A stretch of DNA of 36,905 nucleotides, from NCBI GenBank assembly GCA_028275165.1, contig JAQCNF010000096.1, forward strand, positions 1 to 36,905, read 5' to 3'. Of the stretch, positions 22,480 through 31,891 are shown piece by piece; within the stretch, counting starts at the first letter, position 1; every line of letters begins with the position of its first letter. Source of the DNA: Haloquadratum sp. Its GTDB lineage: Archaea > Halobacteriota > Halobacteria > Halobacteriales > Haloferacaceae. The position numbers were made by a program, and so were the translations under genes. Below the pieces are notes generated by a model. The model was not told the DNA's origin. It worked only from the letters and a program-made list of their open reading frames with translations, and made no database searches.

Positions 22480-24351
22480 TTACGACATTCGTTGCTGAAT
22501 TGATTCACGAAGTGCTGTCGAGACAACCTCTCCATCTGCTTTTCCTCGAAGCGCGCCCATTGCCTCGCCCATGAGGGCTGAGAATGCAGCCATTCCCTCC
22601 TGTTCAACCTGACTCGCATTTCGTTCGACAATGTCCTCAACGGCTGCTTTAACCTCTGCCTCGGAAACACCGCCGAGGCCAGCCTCTTCGATTGCCGCTT
22701 CAACACTGAGTGTTGGTGTATCAGCAATTGTCTCAAGCACCGTTGGAACGCCCTCTTTTGCCAATTTACCCGACTCGACAGCTCTCATGACCGACATGAG
22801 GTGCTCATCAGAGAGATTCTCGATCGGAACAGAGTCACGGCGCAATTCAGTGAGCGTTGATTCGAGAAGCCCAGCGGCGAATGTTGGGTCGATATCTGCT
22901 GCGACAGCCTCCTCAAACAGAGACATCCGGCGACCGAATGCGACTTGCTCTGCGAGACCTTCGTTGAGTCCAAGGTCTGTTTCGTACCGATGTGCTCTCT
23001 CAGTGAGTAACTCCGGTTCGACAATCTCGGACAGATCAGGCGTGACAGGTGGAACGTCTGTCTCGGGATACATTCGCGCTGCTCCTGGTAGGGGACGGAG
23101 GTATGAAGTCGTTGCATCCTCATGTGCTCGCCGCGTCTCCTCGGGAACCCCCTCACATGCTTGATGTGCACGGTCAGCAACCGCGGAGATCGACTGCTCG
23201 GCTACATCGGGGGTCGCTGCGACGAGTGCGAATGCGTCCGCATTGAGTTCTGTGTGTACTGCAGTAACTGTCTCGTTGGTAATGCCATACGCAGGCAGTT
23301 CATCACTGTGGAAGATTCCACCTGCCCCGTATCGTTTTGCATGATCAGAGAACTCAGTTCCAAGTCGACGGTCATCTTGCAGCTCGCGCCCTAAGAGTCC
23401 ATCAAATCCTAACAGTGGAAGAGCGAGTACGCGTCCACCGTCCGAAAGTGCACTCTCGATGACGCTCGAATCGGTGTCTGCAAACACAGAAGACACATCA
23501 GTCACATCGCCGACCGTTGCACCCCGTTCAGAGAGTCTCTTAGAAATCCTGACAAGGGCAACTTGTCGACGCACTTCTTGAGTGACGATCTCGTCAATCT
23601 GGTCAAGCGCCTGAACACCTTTGATTTCGACACGTGCGCCCTCTGCGATTGAAACGTTTACATCCTGTCGAATCGTCCCTAGTCCACGCTTTACTGCCCC
23701 TGTCGAACGAAGAAGCATCCCGATCCGTTCGGCCGCCTCCTTTGCCTGTGCAGGAGTTGAAATATCAGGTCCGGTGCCAATTTCAACCAGTGGCACTCCG
23801 AGACGGTCGAGCGAAAATGTCACAACGCCCGCGTCTTCTTCGATTCGCTGGGCGGATTCCTCCTCCAACATGAGGTCCTCAATCCGTACGGGTCCCTCTG
23901 AGGTCTCTATCGACCCGCCATGTGCGATGAGTGAGCTTCGCTGAAATCCTGAGGTGTTCGACCCATCGATAACGAGCTTCCGCATGACATGTGCCTGATC
24001 GACAGGGTCCATGTCAAGAAGCGACGCAATCTGTAATGCGACGTGCTGCGCCTCTGTATCGAGCCGATGTGGCGGCTCCTCATCTGCCTCAACCAAACAC
24101 GTCGTGTCATAGCTCAAATATTTGAACTCACGGTCAATGATGCTTTCCTCAAGTGCTGCATCATCAAGCTCGCCAAGTTCACTCTTTGTTGGATGTAGAT
24201 AGCGTGTGAACGTATGTGAGGCTGCCTCAGGGTCGCGATTTGTTTCAGTTGGACACTGACAGAACAACTTGGTGGCCGTATCGAGTTGCTGGTGAATCTC
24301 CAGGCCCGCGGTTAATCCAAGATCCGCATAATCGAACTCCTGCACACTCAT
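22480..24351 (-). CDS. gatE: Glutamyl-tRNA(Gln) amidotransferase subunit E
   Basis: A 623-residue archaeal GatE. The N-terminal GatB-like kinase domain begins GLTAGLEIHQQLDTATKLFCQCPT and contains FQRSSLIAHGGSIETSEG, LDRLGVPLVEIGTGPDI and GLGTIRQDVNVSI, with Cys residues near the zinc site. A middle insert resembling the AspRS GAD domain (about 280-400) distinguishes GatE from GatB. The C-terminal helical and YqeY-like domains (about 470-620) contact tRNA. With GatD it transamidates Glu-tRNA(Gln) to Gln-tRNA(Gln); gatD is not in the window. Confidence 0.95.
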   Translation of the reverse strand: MSVQEFDYADLGLTAGLEIHQQLDTATKLFCQCPTETNRDPEAASHTFTRYLHPTKSELGELDDAALEESIIDREFKYLSYDTTCLVEADEEPPHRLDTEAQHVALQIASLLDMDPVDQAHVMRKLVIDGSNTSGFQRSSLIAHGGSIETSEGPVRIEDLMLEEESAQRIEEDAGVVTFSLDRLGVPLVEIGTGPDISTPAQAKEAAERIGMLLRSTGAVKRGLGTIRQDVNVSIAEGARVEIKGVQALDQIDEIVTQEVRRQVALVRISKRLSERGATVGDVTDVSSVFADTDSSVIESALSDGGRVLALPLLGFDGLLGRELQDDRRLGTEFSDHAKRYGAGGIFHSDELPAYGITNETVTAVHTELNADAFALVAATPDVAEQSISAVADRAHQACEGVPEETRRAHEDATTSYLRPLPGAARMYPETDVPPVTPDLSEIVEPELLTERAHRYETDLGLNEGLAEQVAFGRRMSLFEEAVAADIDPTFAAGLLESTLTELRRDSVPIENLSDEHLMSVMRAVESGKLAKEGVPTVLETIADTPTLSVEAAIEEAGLGGVSEAEVKAAVEDIVERNASQVEQEGMAAFSALMGEAMGALRGKADGEVVSTALRESIQQRMS

Positions 24352-24494
24352 TATTGCTCATTTTTCCCCAGGGTACAAAAATTGATTCAGTCGTAGACAC
24401 TGTTCTGAGCTCAGGGTAGCCGTGAAGACGCCGTTGTCGGTGTCACAGCGGTAGCAGCGCGAAAGCCTACGCTTCATATATGGCTGACAGACGC

Positions 24495-25928
24495 TCACTC
24501 ATCACTGAGAATCGCTCGCTCAGTCATTGCCTTAGGGTCAAGGACATCCTCTGCCTCTGCCTCTGTGAGATAGCCTTTCTCAATGACAACCCTCCGGATT
24601 GAGTTCCCCGTCTGTAATGCCTCTTTGGCAACTTCGCTTGCTTTATCATATCCAATCGCTGGATTGAGTGCTGTCGCGAGTGCGAGCGAGCGGTCAACCT
24701 GTGTTTCACACACATCCTCGTTGACTTCGAGCTTCTCAACGAATTGTGTTGCAAATACCTCCGCAGCATTTGTGAGGAGACGAGCTGACTGAAGGAAATT
24801 ATGAGCGATAACTGGCTTGTACAGATTTAATTCGAGTTGGCCCTCTGCAGCCCCTGCTGCAATAGCTGCATCATTTCCAACGACCTGTTTGTGCACTTGA
24901 TTGACTGCCTCTGCAATGACCGGGTTTACTTTGCCGGGCATAATCGAACTGCCGGGTTGGTTCTCTGGCTGCTCCAGTTCACCAATCCCGTTTCGTGGCC
25001 CAGAGGTGAGCAAACGGAGGTCATTCGCGATTTTATTCAGTGACCCTGCAACTGTCCGGAGTGCACCATGGGCAGCTCCCATTGCATCGTGTGCAGCCTG
25101 CGCTGCCGGTGGGCTTTCTGCCGGCTGAAATGTGCATCCCGTCTGAGCGTTAATAGACTCTATAGCTCTCTCTGGAAAGCGCGGGTCAGTATTCAACCCT
25201 GTCCCAACGGCTGTCCCTCCAAGCGCTAGCTCAGATAGATGCCCGATGCCCTCCTCAGCGCGCTCGATACCGTGAGTGATCTGAGTTCGATACCCATCGA
25301 ACTCCTGTCCGAGACGAATCGGTGTTGCGTCCTGCAAGTGCGTTCGCCCGGTTTTGATCACAGTATCAAAAGCGCTAGCCTTTCGTTGAAGTGTTTCTTC
25401 AAGTGTTGTGAGTGCCGGAATCAGATCCTTCCTGAGAGCTTCAACTGCGGCGACGTGCATCGCTGTCGGAATAACGTCATTTGATGATTGGCCAAAATTA
25501 ACATGATCGTTTGGGTGAACAACCCGGTCACCGATTGATTCTCCACGAAGCTCTGCGGCTCGGTTTGCGATCACCTCATTCGCATTCATATTTGAGGAGG
25601 TGCCCGATCCAGTTTGAAACACATCAACCGGAAACGCATCGTCATGTTCGCCACCGATAACTTCCTCTGCCGCCTCGGTGATTGCCTCTGCGACAGGAGA
25701 TTCAAGATGACCCAGCTCTGCATTCGCTCGCGCGGCTGCTTTCTTGACAATCCCAAGTGCCCGGATAAAGCGCCGTCCGAAGGGTATCCCCGAGATTGGG
25801 AAGTTCTCGATTGCCCGTTGTGTCTGCGCTCCCCAGTAGGCGTCTACTGGGACCGACATTTCACCGAGGCTGTCACGCTCGATACGTACCTCATCAGGCT
25901 CATCCTCAGTTTCAGGTCTCTCTGGCAT
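24495..25928 (-). CDS. fumC: Fumarate hydratase, class II
   Basis: A 477-residue class II fumarase. Key motifs are TGSGTSSNMNANEVIANRA, HVNFGQSSNDVIPTAMH, TGRTHLQDATPIRLGQEF (catalytic His), and GSSIMPGKVNPV (the mobile catalytic loop with its Ser). It interconverts fumarate and malate in the TCA cycle. The ATG at 25928 is preferred over a GTG 12 codons upstream because the GTG directly abuts the stop of the decayed tnpB at 25965. That IS remnant lies within 40 bases of the ATG, so the promoter either survives as a weak run (CTTTACC, about 25954-25960) or is supplied by the insertion. Confidence 0.93.
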   Translation of the reverse strand: MPERPETEDEPDEVRIERDSLGEMSVPVDAYWGAQTQRAIENFPISGIPFGRRFIRALGIVKKAAARANAELGHLESPVAEAITEAAEEVIGGEHDDAFPVDVFQTGSGTSSNMNANEVIANRAAELRGESIGDRVVHPNDHVNFGQSSNDVIPTAMHVAAVEALRKDLIPALTTLEETLQRKASAFDTVIKTGRTHLQDATPIRLGQEFDGYRTQITHGIERAEEGIGHLSELALGGTAVGTGLNTDPRFPERAIESINAQTGCTFQPAESPPAAQAAHDAMGAAHGALRTVAGSLNKIANDLRLLTSGPRNGIGELEQPENQPGSSIMPGKVNPVIAEAVNQVHKQVVGNDAAIAAGAAEGQLELNLYKPVIAHNFLQSARLLTNAAEVFATQFVEKLEVNEDVCETQVDRSLALATALNPAIGYDKASEVAKEALQTGNSIRRVVIEKGYLTEAEAEDVLDPKAMTERAILSDE

Positions 25929-25964
25929 GTCTGCCCAAAAGTGAGGCGATGGGGTAAAGCCCAC

Positions 25965-27390
25965 TCATTTACGCAGAGGCTGCAAGGCTCCAACCTTCCA
26001 ATTTTCAGTAGCTTTCAGTCGTACCCCGGTCGCCTTCGAACCCACACCGTTGTCACACCGGAAGTGCCCGCCACTGTTCTTGCTGTTGGTCGGGCGATTT
26101 GCAGGGCCGGGTGAGCCACACCGGGGACACGACCGGCTCGTCCCCTGTGGATAGACTCGTTCAACAGCGACTTCAACGCAGTCTGCTCGGTATTCGATGT
26201 TCTCACGCTGAGCCCACGACGACAATTCCCACGACAACGTGCCTTCGTCACCCGGTGGGGAGAGCGACCGAAAATCCTCGTGGACAGTCGCGTCCACGTC
26301 GTAGGTGAGCGCAAGTGCGAGAACTTGGTTGGCTACATCGTGCGTCAGTTGTTCGCGCTTGTGCCGAATCTTGCTGTTTACCCGTTCGCTCTGGATGTCC
26401 GCGAACTCGTTGAGCGACCATCACGGCGCAACGCGGCAAGGCGGTCGTTCAGTCGAGTTCGTTCACGGTGGAGCCGTCGCATCCCGTCACGGTCAGTGAA
26501 CTGGATAAAATGTGGCGTGGATAGTTGTTCGCCGTCGTCAGTGACCACCACGGCAGTTTTTCGGCATCCCAGTGTCGAGGGCCAGCACGCAATCAACGTC
26601 GTCGTTCGTCTCTGTCTGATCGACTTCGACGGGAAAGGACAGTTCGTAATAGGCGTCACCGGTCTTTCGCCGGGAAGGTTGGAACTCAGGAGCCGAGAGA
26701 TCACCGTAGGACAATAGCTCGTGAAACGCTTCGTAGCCGTCGCACTCGTACTCCGTCCACGACCAGTCCCCTCGTGTCTCCGGCGACGGCGTGTCTGGCG
26801 TCTTGAGCCGAATGATCAACATCTCACTGTCGGCGTCGGACTGGTATTTGACGGCCCGCTGGTTGGGCCGTCGTCCGCAGAGAACGGCAAGACGCCGCTA
26901 TCGTACTCTGGACCTGCATTTCGAAATACGTGGCTGGATACGCCCCGTGACGGTCGTCGCAGCTGGTGAGTTGGTCGATGAGGATGTCAACGTAGCCTGA
27001 CAAGAGGTGGTCACCGCCGTCCCAGAGTTGTTCTTTGATGCGACGACGGTGGATGCGTCGGATTTTATGATTGTGCTTTGGCAACACGCTTTGGATAGAC
27101 TGGAAGGCGTCTCGGCAGTCGGCGTGACTCCGGAGGGTTTCACCGACTTTCTGCAAGATGCACCGTCGAAACCGCGAGGGGAGATACAGGTCAAGTTCTT
27201 CGACCGGTTCGTGTTCATCGAAATGTTTCCACGCCTGATGCGATACGTCAGCAATCCCGTCCAGATGGACTGGAGTCTAGTGGTCTTCGAGGACATGGTT
27301 GGCGACACGACGGGTGAGTGTTGCCAGTCACTCGAATCGTTTGTCCTCTTCGTCTGGCAAGCGAATTGGGAGTGAAAGGTGGTCACTCAT
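25965..27390 (-). pseudogene. TnpB of an IS607-type element, broken
   Basis: The frame opens at ATG 27390, eight bases inside tnpA, but meets TGA at 27328-27330 (after 20 codons) and TAG at 27277-27279. It then continues for about 130 codons (LYLPSRFRRCILQKVGETLR, HLLSGYVDILIDQLTSCDD). Further parts lie in other frames: YELSFPVEVDQTETNDDVDC leading to the RuvC-like LALDTG near 26560, and the C-terminal zinc finger IEYRADCVEVAVERVYPQGT, SRSCPRCGSPG near 26110. The gene has two stops and several frameshifts. Family knowledge: TnpB is an RNA-guided nuclease; this copy cannot make one. It ends directly upstream of fumC. Confidence 0.8.
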
Positions 27391-28008
27391 CGGGTTTCAC
27401 CTCTGATTCGACGGTATTGACGACCTGCTGTTGTTTCGATGAGCGCATACCGTAGAGTGTGCCGCTGAAGCTGGCGACGAACTTGATAAGATCATCAACG
27501 AGTTCTTCCTGTGCTGATTTGTCCGTCTCGTCTTCGATGACGCTGACTGTGACGCCGTAACAGTCGAAGTGCCGTTTGAGATACGAGAAGCCAAAGCGAG
27601 TGAGTCTATCTTCGTAGGTGACGAGAATGCGTCCGTAGTCGGCTTCCTGTGCTTCATCGAGAAGGGAGTTGAGCCCACGGCGGCCTTCATTGAGGCCACT
27701 TCCAATGTCAGTATTGTGTTTTCGACGCTCCATCCGTGGTCGTGAGCGTATTCTGTGAGTCGGTCGAGTTGGCGGTCGAGGTCGCTGTTTTCTTTCTGGC
27801 CGTGACTTGAGACGCGGGCGTAGAGTCCAACACGGCCTGTGGGGCGAGTGTCGCCTGCGAGCCGGCGGAGTTCTCGGTGTGGAATTCGACGTTCACCGCC
27901 GGGTGTTCGGGTGGAGTCGAGATCGGCGTTGCGACACTAGCCCTTGACGGTCTGGGGGTGAACACCGAGTTCGTCTGCGAACTCGCCAATCGAGTACGAC
28001 CGTGGCAT
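27383..28008 (-). pseudogene. TnpA serine recombinase of an IS607-type element, broken
   Basis: The ATG at 28008 starts a MerR-like HTH (YSIGEFADELGVHPQTVKG), then an amber TAG at 27937-27939 where the family has Trp. The frame continues with TRTPGGERRIPHRELRR and the catalytic GRVGLYARVSSHGQKENSDL (nucleophile Ser). A frameshift near 27715 moves the rest (TDIGSGLNEGRRGLNSLLDE, ILVTYEDRLTRFGFSYLKRHF) to another frame ending with TGA at 27383-27385. All family parts are present, so inactivation is by point lesions only. The eight-base overlap with tnpB is the usual IS607 arrangement. Confidence 0.85.
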
Positions 28009-28290
28009 TCTGATGTTCCTGTTTGCTACTGGTAGTGAGTTATAGGCACTGAATTCTGTAACAGTTATACAACCCTGCCCTCAGGCTCGGATACAGCCGA
28101 CAACCTCCATACAATCCACTGTCGCTGCCAGATATTCCACGCCAACCGACAGTATCAACAAAACGACATAAGCAATTCTGAAATCAGCAAATGAGTCGAA
28201 CCGTCCGATTTTCGAGGTTACAATCGTGAACCGATAACAGGTTCGTGACTATCTTCACTAACTCGGATGGGCCGACTATAGTCTTAACTT
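28009..28290. other. Region between the IS607 remnant and the next TnpB remnant
   Basis: About 280 bases without a gene. CCTATAACTC on the minus strand (about 28041-28050) may be the tnpA promoter. A short symmetric run CTTAACTTAAG lies near 28284-28294. Nothing else is recognisable. Confidence 0.35.
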
Positions 28291-28690
28291 AAGATTGTAC
28301 GCGTGGGCGTTCGACCGCTTCACGATGCTACTTGACAACAAGCTGGAAGCCGAAGATACCGACGTGGGTTTGACATCGGAACGCAATACGCCGAAGTCGA
28401 GTCGTGTCTGTCGTGTGGTCGCACAGACGACACACAACGTGTTGAGCGTGGACTGTGCGTATATGAAACGCGCGAGACGGTTGCGAATGCAGGCGTGAAC
28501 GATGCGGAGAAGATTCGGGATTTCCAGAGGGGCTGCTGAGTCTCACCACGGGTGGCGGCAAGAGGGATAACGGCTGGTTGGCACAAACAGCGGTTCACCT
28601 GTTGACAGTCGGCTGTTTTCGCCCCATGAGAACAGGTGAGTTGCGAACCGTATATCCCAACGGTAGTCGGAATTCTTGCTGACGGGCGGG
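28291..28690 (+). pseudogene. C-terminal remnant of another TnpB (IS1341 type)
   Basis: The plus strand reads YAWAFDRFTMLLDNKLEAED, then in a shifted frame GTQYAEVESCLSCGRTDDTQ and VANAGVNDAEKIR with a TGA, then (shifted again) a DNGWLAQTAVHL-like tail and a right-end-like sequence ending near 28690. The order zinc finger, then RuvC end, then tail matches haloarchaeal IS1341-type TnpB. The second CxxC pair is lost (CVYETRE) and the catalytic Asp of the NADVN motif is Gly. It is a different lineage from the remnants near 22 kb and 35 kb, judging by the tail. It ends against the bolA 3' end. Confidence 0.65.
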
Positions 28691-28697
28691 GAGGAGG

Positions 28698-28940
28698 TCA
28701 ATCGGGCACCTGCGTGGATAATTCAAGCGCGTGAATTTCAGTTGTCATTTTCTCATCTATCGCGTCATACACCTGCTGATGCTGTTCAACGAGCGACTTG
28801 CCCTCGAACGCTGGCGAAACAACTGTTGCAGCAAAGTGTGCATCCTCGTGATTTGGGTCCGGTGCACGAGGGAGCGAAACAGTTGCTTCTGCATCTGGCA
28901 GTTTCGATTCGATCAGGTATTCGAGTTCATCTGGCGTCAT
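28698..28940 (-). CDS. bolA: BolA family protein
   Basis: An 80-residue BolA domain covering the whole protein: an N-terminal MTPDELEYLIESKLPDAEATV helix-strand, an AHFAATVVSPAFEGKSLVEQHQQVYDAI core (the FxGKSxVxxHQxVY signature) and a terminal helix. The His of the EQHQQVY helix is the usual Fe-S ligand in BolA-glutaredoxin complexes. Family knowledge: BolA proteins act with monothiol glutaredoxins in iron-sulfur trafficking. An A/T-rich run (AGTATAGATACAT) about 20-25 bases before the ATG is the likely promoter. Confidence 0.92.
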   Translation of the reverse strand: MTPDELEYLIESKLPDAEATVSLPRAPDPNHEDAHFAATVVSPAFEGKSLVEQHQQVYDAIDEKMTTEIHALELSTQVPD

Positions 28941-28966
28941 CTATATGTATCTATACTTGATCCCGG

Positions 28967-29258
28967 ATAAGATGATTTCCGAAACAGAAACAATAGTGTG
29001 TCTGTGCCTGCACCGACTGTCACTTGCCGACATTCGGTATCCATTTTGTAGAGGCCTTCACGCCGGACACATGGATCAGACCGCATGGTCATCTCTTGGA
29101 TTCGATGCGATATGATACAACGTGGTGCGGTGCGGAGTGAGATGGGGCACAATGCAGTAACGCAAGCGCGAAATCACAGCCTTGCGTCTTGTCGCACCGG
29201 AGTTTCTCGGCTGTGTCATCGCTCTGGTGTCTTTCATCCATCAACGTAACACAATTCA
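28967..29258. other. Intergenic region between bolA and mutY, no supported gene
   Basis: About 290 bases between divergently transcribed genes. Minus-strand frames here lack motifs and overlap the mutY start. No stable fold or repeat stood out. Confidence 0.4.
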
Positions 29259-30212
29259 ATGTCTGCACGTATGATCCAATATATGAGTGATTCGCCGGGT
29301 GAGGCTCATACTCACTCACAGAATATCGAACAGCTCCAAACGGCATTGGTTAGCTGGTATGAGTCTGACCACCGGTCGTTTCCATGGCGCGACACAGACG
29401 ACCCCTATGCGATTTTAGTCTCAGAGGTGATGAGCCAGCAAACGCAATTAAGTCGTGTCGTCGAACCATACCGCGATTTTTTGGATCGATGGCCAACAGT
29501 CGGATCACTTGCGACAGACGAGCAATCGGCGGTCGTCCAGTTCTGGAGTGCGCATTCACTCGGATATAATAACCGCGCACAATATCTCCATACAGCCGCA
29601 AATCAAGTCATTGACGAGTTTAACGGGGAATTCCCGCGAGATCCTGACGAACTTGAGTCGTTGATGGGAGTCGGTCCCTACACAGCAAATGCGGTCGCCT
29701 CGTTCGCGTTCAACAGTGGGAATGCAGTCATTGATACGAATGTGAAGCGTGTCTTGTACCGACTCTTCGATGTTGAAGATGAAGATTCAGTATACGCTGA
29801 ACAGGCTCAACGACTCATGCCATCGAACCAGTCACGCGTTTGGAACAATGCTATGATGGAATTAGGTGCTGTTGCGTGCCAGAAACAGCCGCGATGTGAT
29901 ACGGCGGGATGTCCATGGCGTGGGCAATGTCAAGCATATCGAAAAGGAGACTTTAGCGCCCCAGATGTGCAGAGCCAGACAGCCTTTGAGGGAAGTCGTC
30001 GACAGATGCGTGGTCGCGTGATTGCCACTCTTGGTGAGTATGAAGAACTCCCGTTAGAAAAATTAGGCCCTCGCATTCGCGTTGACTATGCGAATGATGG
30101 GCAGTACGACCGTGAATGGCTCCGGAACCTGGTGATGGATTTGGCTGATGATGGACTTGTTGTCATCAAAACAGAGACTAAAACAGGGACAGACCGCGTC
30201 GCTCTCCGATAG
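29259..30212 (+). CDS. mutY: A/G-specific adenine glycosylase
   Basis: A 317-residue MutY. Features: Glu56 of SEVMSQQTQLSRV (general acid), the helix-hairpin-helix LMGVGPYTANAVASF (135-149), catalytic Asp159 in VIDTNVKRVLYRLF, and the iron-sulfur loop Cys207, Cys213, Cys218, Cys224 with spacing 5-4-5. The C-terminal 90 residues (MRGRVIATLGEYEELPLEKL) look like a small winged-helix domain instead of the bacterial NUDIX-like domain. It removes adenine mispaired with 8-oxoguanine. Three in-frame ATGs occur in the first 25 bases; the third (29283), giving MSDSPGE, resembles other haloarchaeal starts and may be the true one. Confidence 0.92.
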   Translation: MSARMIQYMSDSPGEAHTHSQNIEQLQTALVSWYESDHRSFPWRDTDDPYAILVSEVMSQQTQLSRVVEPYRDFLDRWPTVGSLATDEQSAVVQFWSAHSLGYNNRAQYLHTAANQVIDEFNGEFPRDPDELESLMGVGPYTANAVASFAFNSGNAVIDTNVKRVLYRLFDVEDEDSVYAEQAQRLMPSNQSRVWNNAMMELGAVACQKQPRCDTAGCPWRGQCQAYRKGDFSAPDVQSQTAFEGSRRQMRGRVIATLGEYEELPLEKLGPRIRVDYANDGQYDREWLRNLVMDLADDGLVVIKTETKTGTDRVALR

Positions 30213-30263
30213 CGCATATTGATCAGCCAATACAATTAAGCCGAGTGACGAGAGATGCGTCGT

Positions 30264-30377
30264 ATGATTCCACTCGCAGTCGGCGGTGAACCGATCCCGA
30301 TTATCGAAATGTCTGTCGTTATCTTGATAATAGGTGTTGCAATGACGATTGGGTGGGTTGGATTGCTTTATCGGTGA
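30264..30377 (+). CDS. Small single-span membrane protein
   Basis: A 37-residue frame (MIPLAVGGEPIPIIEMSVVI, then a hydrophobic stretch, ending GLLYR). Residues about 14-34 would span the membrane, with a short basic C-terminus. A TATA-like run (CAATTAAG, 30230-30237) is centred about 30 bases before the ATG at 30264, which fits a leaderless gene. An in-frame ATG at 30255 is an alternative. It lies between mutY and the convergent CinA-like gene. Function is unknown. Confidence 0.6.
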   Translation: MIPLAVGGEPIPIIEMSVVILIIGVAMTIGWVGLLYR

Positions 30378-30389
30378 GAGAGTTCTGCT

Positions 30390-31079
30390 CTATTCTGCCA
30401 ATATGACGCGTTCGCGAAGCCATTCAATTGCAGATTCCACCTCTGCTGAATCCGCGGAACTGACTTTGATGCGCACTGACCCACCTGGATAACTCCCAAC
30501 AGAAACATCGAATCGGTCTTGCAGTTGTGTCATCCGGTCGATTAAGTTGCTCTCTGGTTCATCGACTTCTAAGCTCTCTGAATAGGTGCGCTCACCATTG
30601 AACTCCGTCTCAATACGTTCGAACATCGCTTTCATCTCCTGAGGGACGCCTGGAAACACGTAGATTGACTCAACCACGACACCAGGCGCAACTCCGACCG
30701 TATTTGGAAGCATTCTGGCGCGTGCAGGAAGTGTTGTCGTGCCCTCAATGAGTTCAGAATCGGTATATCCTCCTTTCGTTGTCAACCACTCACGTGCCTC
30801 TGAGTGTGGCTCTAAGGGCCGTCCAACGGCAGCAGCCACGGCTTCCATCGTGATATCGTCGTGCGTTGGGCCAAGGCCACCCGTGACCAGAACGGCATCG
30901 TATTCAGCACGATATTCATTGACGACCTGTGCAATATCTGCGACATCATCGGGAACGGTCGTCACCCGACGTAAGTCGACACCACGCTCTGATAGACGAT
31001 GGCAGAGCCATGTGGCGTTTGAATTCGCCGTATCACCGCACAGTAGTTCGTCTCCGACAGTGACGATTGCAGCGTTCAT
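30390..31079 (-). CDS. CinA-like/MoaB-Mog domain protein
   Basis: A 229-residue protein consisting of the molybdopterin-binding-like N-domain of CinA. It shows AIVTVGDELLCGDTANSNATWL, LVTGGLGPTHDDITMEAVAAA (the conserved GGLGPTxDD), PNTVGVAPGV, and YVFPGVPQEMKAMFE. The C-terminal 60 residues contain a ferredoxin-like segment (VSVGSYPGGSVRIKVSS). The nicotinamide-mononucleotide amidohydrolase domain of full-length CinA is absent. Family knowledge: related domains act in pyrophosphate hydrolysis of ADP-ribose-like nucleotides. The ATG at 31079 starts directly at the domain. It is the last gene of the tfe operon, 40 bases after DUF5803. Confidence 0.85.
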   Translation of the reverse strand: MNAAIVTVGDELLCGDTANSNATWLCHRLSERGVDLRRVTTVPDDVADIAQVVNEYRAEYDAVLVTGGLGPTHDDITMEAVAAAVGRPLEPHSEAREWLTTKGGYTDSELIEGTTTLPARARMLPNTVGVAPGVVVESIYVFPGVPQEMKAMFERIETEFNGERTYSESLEVDEPESNLIDRMTQLQDRFDVSVGSYPGGSVRIKVSSADSAEVESAIEWLRERVILAE

Positions 31080-31119
31080 ACTGCTGATAACTGTATCATC
31101 TCTAAAAGCATCTCGGGAG

Positions 31120-31881
31120 CTATTCGTCGTCTGCTTCGATATCGAGTCCCATTTCTTGTCGCTCTTTACGCAGTCGGTGAATACGCTGGCGATATCGATA
31201 GAGACCACCCAGCCCTACAAGGATAATCCCACCTAAGACTCCTCCAAAGATATAGAGATCACGCTGGAGGTAGAATCTGGCTGAAGCCGTCTCGGCATCC
31301 ATCGACTCCCATGTGATTTCGAGTCGATTCTGCTCGTCAATTCGTTTTTGTGATCCACCGGGTGAGACTGACCCAAAGATAGGGAACTCCACGCGTCGAT
31401 TCGGTGGGAGCGTCAGCTGATAGGAGCCATCAACATACGTCGGCAAGGAGAATCGCTTTCGATTCCCACTGCTGGTAAAGGCGATCTTTCCGGGGGGCTG
31501 TGAGTCGCTATCCGGAAACGTAATGACTGTTTCCTCTCGCGTCTGCCGAACCTCCCCACCGCGCGATTGGAAAGTAGAACCATTGATGATTGTCCCGTTT
31601 GGGTACTGATATCGAACGGCTGATACCGAGAGTGGATTCGTCCCGCCTATGCTTCGTCTAAACAACCGCAACTCTGTATCAGTTGCATTGATAACCATCC
31701 GGAACTGTGTGTTCTCTTGGACGGTAATATCAACGTCGTGAGTGGAATTCCAGGCGTACGATCGATCAGGCGCCGAGTCAAGCTCTTCAGCAGGAACTGG
31801 GCCAGTTCCAATCCCTAGGCACCCACTCATCAACAGGAGGGCGGCGAGTCCGAATGCACCGTATAGAAGACGTCGGTTCAT
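31120..31881 (-). CDS. DUF5803-like membrane lipoprotein
   Basis: A 253-residue exported protein. An N-terminal signal with basic MNRR start, hydrophobic core and lipobox LMSGC (Cys21) predicts lipid attachment. The extracellular part (22-205) is a beta-rich domain with several NxT/NxS sites (WNST, INAT, NGT, NGST) where archaeal N-glycosylation could occur. A second transmembrane segment (about 209-228, LYIFGGVLGGIILVGLGGLY) is followed by a basic then acidic cytoplasmic tail. Function is unknown. It follows the DUF2110 gene after ten bases, so it is in the same operon as tfe. Confidence 0.85.
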   Translation of the reverse strand: MNRRLLYGAFGLAALLLMSGCLGIGTGPVPAEELDSAPDRSYAWNSTHDVDITVQENTQFRMVINATDTELRLFRRSIGGTNPLSVSAVRYQYPNGTIINGSTFQSRGGEVRQTREETVITFPDSDSQPPGKIAFTSSGNRKRFSLPTYVDGSYQLTLPPNRRVEFPIFGSVSPGGSQKRIDEQNRLEITWESMDAETASARFYLQRDLYIFGGVLGGIILVGLGGLYRYRQRIHRLRKERQEMGLDIEADDE

Positions 31882-31891
31882 CGTACTGAGA

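Noticed and set aside
26280-27375. Plus-strand frames of 100-145 codons opposite the IS607 tnpB remnant
   Set aside because: They are antisense to recognisable TnpB sequence and have no motif of their own.
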